From Liolophura sinensis (Eukaryota; Mollusca; Polyplacophora; Chitonida; Chitonidae), in NCBI RefSeq assembly GCF_032854445.1, contig NC_088298.1, positions 4,710,160-4,774,159 on the forward strand: DNA of 64,000 nt, read 5' to 3'. A model generated the notes under the pieces. It worked only from the letters and a program-made list of their open reading frames with translations. It did not search any database and was not told where the DNA came from. The stretch's first letter is position 1; each line of letters opens with the position of its first letter. Position numbers and translations under genes: made by a program. Shown here piece by piece: positions 25,708 to 37,000 of the stretch.

Positions 25708-25945
25708 CAGGGCCCCCGTGGCCTAGTGGGTTAGTGCAGCGCAATGACCCCGAAGCCTCTCACCAATACGGTCACACCAATGCAGTAGAGTTCAAGCCCA
25801 GCACATGCTGGCTTCCTCTCCAGCCATATATGGGAACGTCTGCCAGGTTGTGGGTTTCCCCTGGGTTCTGCCCGGTTTCCTCCCACCTTAATAATGGTGG
25901 GAGGAATACTTCACTGATCAAATATATAAATAAATGACTCCATGC
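25708..25945 (+). mobile_element. SINE family 1, near full length, plus orientation
   Basis: tRNA-like head 'ggcccccgtggcctagtggg' at the left, B-box-like 'gagttcaagccca', body 'atgctggcttcctctccagc', and tail atataaataaatga. An internal part of the tail module is deleted (no ttttacgcc motif). Confidence 0.8.
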
Positions 25946-26103
25946 ATGAATAAGGTGTCATTCTAGTGTCGAAAAACGCACTACAGAATCTACCATATTG
26001 TATGCACTTGTATGTTCACATACTGATACAGCACATCATGACAAAACATGTTTCTCACTTTCTACGGAAAAAAAAAATTTAGGACAACTTGACATCAACC
26101 TAA

Positions 26104-26668
26104 AGTGTTGAAAAGAAAACTTAAATATCAATCAAATACCAGTGAAAAGAGTATGCATTTCCTTGCAGGTGCATGCCATAAAAAAATTGTACCTCAAGCT
26201 GATAAATTATAAATAAAGTCAGCACCAAAATCCACTGTGGGTGACTCCATTTTGCCTAAGAACTAGTCCTGAAGGCTTCTGTCTTAGGAGGAGAATTGCC
26301 GTCGGAAACCGCCGAAGTGCAGTTGGTACATTTCTGGTAGAACTCTTCTTCCCAGAAGGTAGCAAACAGTACAGTTCGTTTTCTGCTTGACAATCAGGAA
26401 AGGGGGTTCCGAGTTTACACGAACAAGCCAGCAGTTTTAACGACTCTCAATGGCTGAGAATCAACACACCCCCAGCATAAATTACAGGGTGTTAAAGATG
26501 GAGGATGCGATGGACACAGCGATTTATGCCAGCTTTGCCGTTATCAGGCTTTACGTGTATGGCGAGGAAAAATCGCAAAATTATGCAGCTGGCACCGCCA
26601 GATAGAAAAAAATGTGCTCTTTTCAGCCTATAGTGTCATGTTTTTAAGTTTTCTTCTCCTTTAACACT
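26104..26668. mobile_element. MITE-like element with terminal inverted repeats, copy 1
   Basis: Ends match as inverted repeats: agtgttgaaaagaaaactta at the left against the reverse complement of the right end, agtgttaaaggagaagaaaa and cttaaa. The interior has no coding frame. The same element, inverted and shorter, lies at 53522-53945: shared blocks include 'ttccttgcaggtgcatgcca', 'tgataaattataaata', 'cgagtttacacgaacaagcc' and 'cagcctatagtgtcatg'. The 26-kb copy has about 150 bp more in the middle. Confidence 0.75.
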
Positions 26669-27005
26669 TGACTGATGTTAAATGCTTGACTGATGTTAAA
26701 CACTTGACTGATAATATATGCTGGGTTGATGGTAAACGGTTGGTTGATGTTTAACGTGTGATTGATGTTAAACGCTTGGTTGATGTTTAACACTTGACCG
26801 ATGTTAAACGATTGATGTTAAACACCTAAATGATGTTAAATGTTTGATTGATGTTTAACGCCTGACTGGTGTTAAACACTTGATTGATGTTAAACATTTG
26901 ATTGATGTTAAACACTTGAATGATGTTAAACACCTAAATGATGTTAAATGTTTGATTGATGTTTAACATTTTGTTGATGTTTGACGCTTGATTCATGTTT
27001 AATTT
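26660..27005. repeat. 18-19 bp minisatellite (cttgactgatgttaaacac)
   Basis: About 18 imperfect units of cttgattgatgttaaacac. The first units overlap the right end of the MITE-like element (tttaacacttgactgatg), so the array appears to start at the element's border. Confidence 0.9.
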
Positions 27006-27054
27006 AATGCTGGACTGATGCTTCCCGCCATGCTCAAGAAGTTTTCTCTCAGGC

Positions 27055-27573
27055 TTATGGGAGAAGTAAACCACTAATCATCAGCAGGTACTTGGGAAGA
27101 GTAAACCACTGACCATCGGCAGGTACTTGGGAGAAGTAAACCACTAACCATCAGTAGGTACTTGGGAAGAGTAAACCACTGACCATCGGCAGGTACTTGG
27201 GAGAAGTAAACCACTAATCATCAGCAGGTACTTGGGAAGAGTAAACCACTAACCATCGGCAGGTACTTGGGAGAAGTAAACCACTAATCATCAGCAGGTA
27301 CTTGGGAAGAGTAAACCACTGACCATCGGCAGGTACCTGGGAGTAAACCACTGACCATCGGCAGGTACCTGGGAGAAGTAAACCACTGACCATCAGCAGG
27401 TACTTGGGAGAAGTAAACCACTGACCATCGACAGGTACTTGGGAGAAGTAAACCACTGACCATTGGCTGGTACGGGAGGAGTAAACCACTAACCATCAGC
27501 AGGTACTTGGGAGAAGTAAACCACTGACCATCGGCAGGTACTTGGGAGGAGTAAACCGCTGACCATCGGCAGG
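27055..27573. repeat. 35-bp minisatellite with SINE-like flank, about 15 units
   Basis: Unit gtacttgggagaagtaaacc plus actgaccatcggcag. The sequence leading in ('gatgcttcccgccatgctca', 'agaagttttctctc') and the unit itself (ggaggaaacc...ccatccgcaggt in the SINE) look like a diverged SINE family 1 or 3 tail, so the array probably grew from part of a SINE. Long minus-strand frames (91-104 codons) are by-products. Confidence 0.9.
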
Positions 27574-27956
27574 CACTTGACAAAGCTCTAGACTTCAAGC
27601 TGCAGCTTGAAGCACAATCTCATTGGTCAAGTTGCATCAAGTTGGTGCCTTAACCATCTGAGTCAACAAGACTTCACGCGAATAAATGTGAGGATAAAAA
27701 AACATGTTTGCATCGCAAACTGATATGTTTACCCTAATTCTTCTCATTTTAAAGACAGATTTTAGCAGTTCTGATAGGAAAGAATTACATTTGTTTCCCA
27801 GATTTTGGGAAAAGTAAAGATATGAATATACTGTTCATTAGATGGATGAATCATGTGAAAAAAAGCAAACTAAATATTCCCGCTATAATTACATTCATAT
27901 TGGCTACCAAGAACAGACCAGGTGACCCAAAAATTAGAAGATTAGAGTATCGTTAC

Positions 27957-28140
27957 TTATGTATTTGACTGTTGTTTAATGATATACAGTGCTCAAGAAT
28001 TTCCTCCACAGTGGTGGTCACATTTAAGGGTGGAGGAAATCTGAGTGAAAACCACCAACCTTTGGCAAGTTACGGATCAACTTTCTCACATCTGACAGAT
28101 GTAACATGCACACCATGCTGATGAAAGACAAGCGGCCAAA
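27957..28140 (-). mobile_element. SINE-like element (family 3), 5'-truncated
   Basis: Tail similar to family 1 ('atttgactgttgtttaatg', 'tcaagaatttcc'), but the body is different: 'gtgaaaaccaccaaccttt', 'ctttctcacatctgacag'. The same body occurs at 31733-32070 and in part at 1515-1610. Confidence 0.6.
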
Positions 28141-28244
28141 TGTTAAACTGTGCAAAAAGGAAATGTGAGTATCCTTGACTGCTTACTCTCACCAAATCCT
28201 CCTGAAAACTGAGAGGTGGGCAATCTACAAACCCAAAGTATACT

Positions 28245-28390
28245 ATTTATTTATCTGATTGATAGTTTATGCTGTACTAAAGAAAATTTCACTTACACAT
28301 TGTAACGACGGCAGCCAGTATTATGGTGGAACAATAACGGACAGAGCCCGGGAGAAACCCACAACCATCCACAGGTTTCTGCCAGACCCA
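28245..28390 (-). mobile_element. SINE family 1, 5'-truncated
   Basis: (ttta)n tail, 'gatagtttatgctgtactaa', 'acggcagccagtattatggt', 'gagaaacccacaaccatcc'; no head. Confidence 0.7.
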
Positions 28391-31300
28391 AATTCAACGC
28401 ATATACATGTACATACATGTACACAGAAACACTGGATTGGTAAAGTATCTCGCATACAATGTACATGTGCCATATGCAAACAACATCAAATTAAATTCAT
28501 CAGGATTTTCTCTGGGGCAATCAAAGCAGGAAATATCGTATGTTCCTCATTACAGTATGATATCTCATAATTAAGCCCATACCTACCCTTGAGTGCTGAA
28601 TAATACAACAAATTATAACTGGATATTTTGCATATCATTTAAATAATCTACAAGTCATGTAGTCATGTCAGAATTTTTTCCAACCAGGTAATATGGTTTC
28701 AAAACATCAGATTTTCAGTTAGCCTGTTGTGAAGCGAAGGGTATCAGTGATGTCACAACATCAACTTTAGCTTGAAATAGTTCTCTGTACATTTGGCAAT
28801 TGCATTCAGAGTTTTAGATGAATGTGTTTTGGATGATGAAATCTAGCAGTTCATAGGTGTTACGTGGCATAAATTGCATCACTTGTCCTCATAGAAAGGC
28901 CATCTTCAATTCCACAATTTCGAGTACATTTTGCTATGTTGAAAAAAATCTGTAAAAACAGATCGATCTTTTTTTATTTTTGGACAGTGGTTAATGGTCT
29001 TCCATCTAGGATACACTTCATGTTGGTGTTTAATTTGCTTTCAAATGGCAGAGAGTTACATGTAATAGATGCGACACTGTGGGCATAAGTTGTCTCCCTT
29101 TCACCTACTACTTTACATCATTGTCACCAAGAGCAAATTTTGTAAAGAAATCTTGAACAATGCGGCATGGTGATGAGGCAGGAAGTGATGTCAGCAAACA
29201 CAAATAATCCGTCTCAATATTTTTCTGTAATAATACTTTATACACATGCACTCTCTTTATCCAGAGTTTGTACAACATGATTCTAACCAACTCCTAAAAC
29301 AATTTTATTGATAATGCTGATTAAATACTTCTGTGGACAGACACAAGTGATGAGGCTAGCCCTAAACAAGCCTACGTGTGTCTCACAGACTCCAAAGGTC
29401 AAGCTTGTCCATTGGTGGCAGTGATGTAAAGCGAAAGGTGGTGAGCAATGCATGTGCTGTAAGGAGTATGACCATGGTCTACAAATCACAGCACAGTCTA
29501 CAGACACCAGTACACGGAGTCCATATTACCTACAAATATCACCAGCCATCAGAACCTGTGTTGTATTGGTGAATACTAGCTGGTTTTTTTTCAAGCAAGA
29601 TAATTTTTTACCATCAAAATCAGCTGAACAATTAGTTTGGCCATTTTGGTCATGCGTACATGTATATTACATGCTTGGAATCCTAATTTCCCTTAAACGC
29701 AGCTGATCAAAAAAAATTCTTATCCCTTATTTTAACAGTTACATGTAAAAAAATTAAAAACACGATGATCAAACAGTTCTGCAATATATTTTCTCCTCAT
29801 GCTAAATGAATAGCATCTGCAATGTGTGCATGATACTGATTTCTGTTCCGCACCCTACGGTTTAACACCATACCGTCTCGGGCAATATTGTTATCCATGA
29901 CCATCCCAAATGTTCGATCCTGAATTTCCGTCAAGTGCAAATGACATACTAAACCATGATCCGACAACCTCACCGTAGTCCCAAGTAATCTGGTTGGAAA
30001 AGCCTAGTTCTGGAGTGGGTTTACTTTCATTCTGACGAACACAGCTGCAAGAGTTACGAAGTGAAACAGCCTCAGATATGTCAGATTTACAGTCATTAAG
30101 GAACATTTATCTCTGCTCACATGAGCATTATAACTTTCCAAGCATACAACGATGTGAACAGAATGTTCCCATAAATTAATAAACCTGATCTAAGATTGGC
30201 CTCACTAAACATAGTCCATGCTAATAACACAACCTGACAAAAAAATTACACTTTCAGGGTCCACCCAATATTGCAGCCTCTTTGTCTTAGTCACGCGATC
30301 AATGTGGCCACTCAATTATGGGTGATAATCACTGGACTTGACCATACATCTGTCAGGATTTGGGCAATAAAGGTCATCACCTCAAGGTCATTCTTGTCAA
30401 AGCAGTATGGGGAAGGCGGCTCACTAACTGCTATCATATGGGCTGAGGGTTAAGAAATGTGATGATTTTTCATGAACAGATGTGACTGCCATGAACTAGT
30501 GACCCTTTTGGTTTGATGAGTATCACAACAGGTTAGTTAATTACACAAAACCACACGGCTAAAGTGGATTTATGCTAGGGAACCTTTCATTGATTATGTG
30601 GATGTACACAGCAGTAAATGTCACTCACCGTACATCCGTCTGTTTCACAATGAAACTCTAGCAACCGTGTTGCTTGAAATGAGAGTTACCCTCTCCACAA
30701 CTAAGAAACGCCAAACCAACTTCCCCACTGATGGCCTTCAAAGTTCTAGTCAGAATGACTTTACTGTTTACATGGTAACATACTACTCCAAGAAAATTAA
30801 ACGTAAGGATGTCACTGTAATGACATCAAAATATCGGAGCGAACTAAGATGAAGTCGAGTAGTAGTAATGCTAGTAGGACAACCTCATAATTCCAGACTG
30901 AACTGTGGAACAGTTTTCAACCATTTTAAACAAATGTATTTAATAGACATTATCTATTCTGAATCATGATATGCCCCCCGGCTCTCACCTTGAATATGTA
31001 TTTCTCCTTTCATCCACCGTCTTGAAAAGCTGTTTCAGCTGTCAAATCGATAGAAGTCCGTAACGTGTTGTTGTTGTCAAGAATCATTTGACATTTCCCA
31101 GGTTACCTGATCATGTGCGTCGTGAGATTCTAATACAGCCTACAGCTAAAAACAATGCAACCTGACTACCTTACTTGGACTCCTCGGGCCGAAAAGTACA
31201 GACAAAGTGACCAGGCTTGTGTTCATGCATTTGACACATCTAAAAACCGGACGTTTTTATCAAGTCAAAAAAATCACACCGCAATCAGCATCAGAAAATA

Positions 31301-31732
31301 CCTCTTCCGGTTACAGAATATGCTTAAATACGAGTGTGACTCGTATCTTTCTCCTACGACAGAAGGTTTCTGTAGAACAGAAAGGTCATCCTTTGAAATG
31401 AGCATGAAAGAATCTTTTGTACCTGTGGTATATAATTTGCATTTCCTGGTCGTGTCGGGCTACTTATGGAAAGAAATTTCTCAGGTGACAAGTCGGCTTA
31501 AATACAACGCACCTGTTAATTCACTTCCTTATGTACGAACTCCTAGAATGTACCATGAATGTGACTGTGTATATCCAGTGACGCATAAAGTGAAAGGGTT
31601 GAGGGATATTTGTTATATCAGAATTACCCACGTTCGACTTTCACAAATTCCATTACACAGAATCTGCAGAAATGTGTTCTCATGGTAGGCCTAATTCAGA
31701 AGAAATAAAGTACTTCAATCCGTCATTTGTGG
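28391..31732. other. No gene recognised (3.3 kb)
   Basis: Mostly AT-rich. It contains one longer plus-strand frame (31155-31688, 177 codons) without recognisable motifs or repeat structure. That frame includes a small perfect palindrome (atacgagt / actcgtat at 31328-31346). The frame is not supported as a gene. 5' UTR exons of the large minus-strand gene could lie here but cannot be seen. Confidence 0.45.
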
Positions 31733-32070
31733 ATTTATTTATATATTTAACTGATTTTAATTCTCATGCCATACCCAAAAATTTTCACTTATACGACGGT
31801 GGTCAGTTTAATAGGTGGAGGAAACAGGAGTGTCTGAAATAAACCACTGATCAAAAGGTCAGTTTTACTGACAAACTCTCCTGCATGTGACAGATGGTTT
31901 CAGATTGGTGGAAGACTAGGTACATGTGCGTCATCATCCGTTCATTGTCACCAAGGCTCCAGAAAAAATAAAAGCAGGGAAATCTACAAATTTCTTATCA
32001 AATGCCAGGTTTAAACCTGCGACTCGTAGCGACTGAAGAATGAATGTCTTTAAGTACTAGACCAGAGCGT
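31733..32070 (-). mobile_element. tRNA-derived SINE, family 3, near full length
   Basis: Left end is a (ttta)n tail and a diverged form of the family 1 tail ('cttatacgacggtggtcag'). The body shares 'aaaccactgatcaaaaggtc' and 'actctcctgcatgtgacag' with 27957. The right end, read on the minus strand, has a B-box-like GGTTTAAACC (32006 region) as in a tRNA. Family 1 and 3 seem to share a tail but differ in the body. Confidence 0.55.
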
Positions 32071-32912
32071 TATCATTTGTACACAATCCTGATCCTTGTG
32101 AGAACCTTGTCAGTTTAGGCTGGCCATAATGTAACCTCTTCAGTATGCTGCCAGCCTAACTGCTACACTAAGTGTCTCATAAGCCTTCTGACATATCAGC
32201 GTAGCAATATCTGGATTTGAACCATGAATGCGAAGGTAGAAATAGTCCAAACAATGCAGGTCAAATCTAATCAAATAATTCACAGCCTACTGTGACCACA
32301 TTTATTAACACACATTTTGTACCAAACTATTCTTTGTAACAGGCCAATACATGTCACATTTAATGTGCTGCACCATTGTAACACCATGCTGAAGACCCCC
32401 GTCATGACACCACACTCAGTCTGAGTTGGCATATACTGATAATACACAGGTACTTGGCCTATTCCTTGACGTCAGATTTTTTTTTTTAATTGTAGTGGAC
32501 AAACATGAAGCCAAAGGCCAATTGGACTTATCTTTCTTTGTACGACTGTTTGGTTGGGCTTTAATATTGCTTCAACATCGTACTCTATTTCTGTCACTTC
32601 TGTCACATTTAGATGCTGCCTCAATGGTACACTGTGACAAAGATATCCAGCACGACACTGTACTCAGTTATAGAGTACTGTGTCACTTTTCAACATCATA
32701 TTTTGGTTCTGTCCCATCGAGAGAATGTCTTCTGGTAACTGGCAAGTCTTAAAGTATGGCGCTGACTCACTGCAACAACCAACATGACACCCAACAGTCC
32801 ATAATGACACGACATCAACCAGTGCTTCCCATTATGTTCAATATCATGCCAGATAATCATCATGAAATGCATATCTTATAGCTTTTTACTTTTAGAACAG
32901 AAATGATTTTTT

Positions 32913-33010
32913 TTTTTTTTTGATTGGTGTTTTACGCCGTACTCAAGAATATTTCACTTATATGACGGCAGCCAGCATTATGGTATGTGGAAACCGGGCA
33001 GAGGAAACAG
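32913..33010 (-). mobile_element. SINE family 1, tail fragment
   Basis: T-run, 'gattggtgttttacgccgta', 'tatgacggcagccagcatta', then stops after 'gaaaccgggcagagg'. Confidence 0.8.
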
Positions 33011-33648
33011 AAATGAAGAGAAAGAGATGACAAACTTGAGTTCAAATTGAGGTCAACAAACTCTGCACTACATACACACCAGTAACAAAACCTGCATAAC
33101 TTTCCAAATTTATGCTATCATTCATCCAATTCAAGATGAATCTGAACATACAAATGTCTTATTTGACATTAAGCAGAATTTCGGGTGGTTGATGAGGAAT
33201 CATGCTCAGTAGATCTACCTCTTAGAATGAAAAGCCTTTTAAAAGGTTAGTAAGTCAGTCAGCAAATACCATTTCCAAATACAAAATTGAAGCCGAGTTC
33301 AGACTAGGTAAGGTTACAACACTTTGGGGGTTCTTAGCTAGCCCAAAAAAGGGAACCCTTAAGGATATTAAAAATTACCACTAAATTGGTGCCAGAGTTT
33401 GCTCCCTCCACTGATCCACAATTCATAATTTCAGAATATACCATGCGGTACAACTGACGCAGTAAAGATTGGCATCCATCAGTCTTTCACAGTTTCAAAT
33501 GAAGAGACAAATTCATTACCATGAAAATGACTAAATATTTCCCTAAAATCACACATTTATAAACTTAAAAATCTAAATGCATTTCATGTCATCTTTTACT
33601 AAGGGTACTTAAATCACTGCCCGCTAAGCCAGTTAGCTCTTCCAGGTT
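33011..33648. other. 3' flank of the methyltransferase gene
   Basis: AT-rich. On the minus strand an AATAAA hexamer (33648-33653) overlaps the stop codon of the methyltransferase gene; no better poly(A) signal is seen close by. Confidence 0.5.
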
Positions 33649-34085
33649 TTATTTCTCATGAACATAAGCAAAAATTGCCTGATGTTCGAATCCCAATTTG
33701 TTTTTCACATACTTCATGGAAACATCTTCAAAACCCACATTTTCTAAACACCACATGTAGTGCATGGGATCAGTAATAGCATTCTTTGTCAGTAATCCTC
33801 TTTTCTTTGCTTGTTTTAGTCGTTTCAGACTCAGTGTCGTCACCATCATGGAGTTTGGCTTCATCACGCGATAAAGCTCTGCGGCTCCGTCGATCATGTC
33901 ACGCCAGAAATAATAACAGTTTACGTGGTACACACGATCAAACTTGTCGTGGTTGAACGGAAGTTTTTCAACTCTCGATAGCAACAGCTCTAGTTTCTTG
34001 TTGTGTATTTCCATGTATAACAATTCAGCCGTTTCAGTAAACATTCTTTCAGAGATGTCCACTCCGTATATTTTCCCCGGTCCGT
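33649..34085 (-). CDS. Methyltransferase exon 3 (terminal)
   Basis: Begins after ttttattttcag (AG at 34087-34086) and continues codon 72 (GAC) from exon 2. Encodes GPGKIYGVDIS to the stop TAA at 33649-33651: the C-terminal two thirds of the Rossmann-fold domain. Confidence 0.92.
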
Positions 34086-37000
34086 CTGAAAATAAAAAAA
34101 CAAAACAAAAGAAACAGAATGCTGTGTAAATTATTGCCTCAGTTTGACTTGGGGCTGTATAACCTTGTATTATCTGACAGGCATATATCACCACTAAGTG
34201 CCTTGTATTTTCTGACAAGTATACTTTGCCACTAAATAATTTGTATTTTCTGACAGACAACCTTCACCACTAAGTACCTTGTATTTTCTGTTGGACAAAC
34301 TTCACCCCTAAGTACCTTGTATTTTCTGACAGGCATACTTCACCACTAAGTACCTTGTATTTTCTGACAAGCATACTTCACCACTAAGTACCTTGTATTT
34401 TCTGACCAGCATACTTCACCACTACATGCCTTGCATTTTCTGTTGGACAAACTTCACCACTAAGTGCCTTGTATTTTCTGACAAGCATACTTCACCACTA
34501 AGAACCTTGTACTCTCTGACCGGCATACTTCACCACTAAGTACCTTGTATTTTCTGACCAGCATACTTCACCACTAAGTGCCTTGTATATTCCTAAAGGC
34601 ATACTTCACCACTAAGTACCTTGTATTTTCTGACCGGCATACTTCATCACTAAGTACCTTGTATTTTCTGACAAGCATACTTCACCACTAAGAACCTTGT
34701 ACTCTCTGACCGGCATACTTCACCACTAAGTACCTTGTATTTTCTGACCAGCATACTTCACCACTAAGTGCCTTGTATATTCCTAAAGGCATACTTCACC
34801 ACTAAGTACCTTGTATTTTCTGACAGGCATACTTCACCACTAAGTACCTTGTATTTTCTGACAAGCATACTTCATCACTAAGTACCTTGTATTTTCTGAC
34901 AGGCATACTTCACCACTAAGTACCTTGTATTTTCTGACAGGCATACTTCACCACTAAGAACCTTGTATTTTCTGACCAGCATACTTCACCACTAAGGACC
35001 TCATATTTTCTGACAGGCATACTTCACCACTAAGTACCTTGTATTTTCTGACCAGCATACTTCACCACTAAGTAACTTGTATTTTCTGACAGGCATACTT
35101 CACCACTAAGTACCTTGTATTTTCTGACAGGCATACTTCACCACTAAATAATTTGTATTTTCTGACAGGCATACTTCACCACTAAATACCTTGTATTTTC
35201 TGACCAGCATACTTCACCACTAAGTACCTTGTATTTTCTGACAGGCATACTTCACCACTAAGCACCTTGTATTTTCTGACAGGCATACTTCACCACTAAA
35301 TAATTTGTATTATCTGACAGGTATACTTAGTGGTGAAGTATGCTGGTCAGCATACTTCACCACTAAGTGCCTTATTTTTTCTGACAGGCATACTTCATCA
35401 CTAAATACCTTGAATTTTCTGACAGGTAAACTTCACCACTCAGTACCTTGTACTTTCTGTAAGTCATACTTCACTAACCACCTTGTATTTTGTAAAAGGC
35501 ATACTTCACCATTAAATAATTTGTATTTTACAACATGCATATTTCCCCATTTCTGACAGGCATACTTCACCACTAAGTACCTTGTATTTTCCTAAAGGCA
35601 TACTTCACCACTAAATAATTTGTATTTTCTGACAGGCATACTTCACCACTAAGTAACTTGTATTTTCTGACCAGCATACTTCACCACTAAGTACCTTGTA
35701 TTTTCTGACAGGAATATTTCCCCACTAAGTACCTTGTATTTTCTGACGGGCATACTTCACCACTAAATAATTTGTATTTTCTGACAGGCATACTTCACCA
35801 CTAAGTACCTTGTATTTTCTGACCAGCATACTTCACCACTAAATAATTTGTATTTTCTGACAGGCATACTTCACCACTAAGTACCTTGTATTTTCTGACC
35901 AGCATACTTCACCACTAAGTACCTTGTATTTTCTGACCAGCATACTTCAACACTAAGTGCCTTGTATTGTCTGACAGGCATACTTCACCACTAAAAAATT
36001 TGTGTTTTCTGACAGGCATACTTCACCACTAAGTAACTTGTATTTTCTGACCAGAATACTTCACCACTAAGTGCCTTATTTTTTCTGACAGGCATACTTC
36101 AATACTGAATATCTTGTACTTTCTGACATGCACGATTTGTCACCAAGAACCATGGATTTTCTGACAAGCATACTTCACCATTACGGATCTTGAATTTTCT
36201 GACAGGCAAATTTCACCACTGAGTACCTTGTATTTTCTGACAGGCATACTTCACCACTAAATACTTCTGGCATGCATGCTTTACTATTAAGTAATTTGTG
36301 TTTCCTGACAAGCATACTTCACCACTAAGTCCTTTGTATTTTCTGACAGGTAAACTTCACCACTCAGTACCTTGTACTTTCTGTAAGTCATACTTCACTA
36401 ACCACCTTGTATTTTGTAAAAGGCATACTTCACCATTAAATAATTTGTATTTTACAACATGCATATTTCCCCATTAAGTACGTTGTACTTTCTGACAGGC
36501 TTACTTCACCACTAAGTACCTTGTATTTTCCTAAAGGTATACTTCACCACTAAGTACCTTGTATTTTCTGACAGGCATACTTCACCACTAATTGCCTTGT
36601 ATTTTCTAAAAGGCAAATTTCTCCAGTAAGTACCTTGTATTTTCCTAAAGGCATACTTCACCACTAAGTGCTTTGTACTTTCTGACAGGCATACTTCACC
36701 TCTAATTGCCTTGTATTTTCTAACAGGCAAATTTTTCCAGTAAGTACCTTGTATTTTCCTAAAGGCATACTTCACCACTAAGTGCTTTGTATTTTCTGAC
36801 AAGCATACTTCACCACTAAGTCCTTTGTATTTTCTGACAGGTAAACTTCACCACTCAGTACCTTGTACTTTCTGTAAGTCATACTTCACTAACCACCTTG
36901 TATTTTGTAAAAGGCATACTTCACCATTAAATAATTTGTATTTTACAACATGCATATTTCCCCATTAAGTACGTTGTACTTTCTGACAGGCATACTTCAC

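Noticed and set aside
31155-31688. Plus-strand frame of 177 codons as a gene
   Set aside because: No motif, domain, signal peptide or splice pattern; composition is like the flanks. Kept only as a remark.
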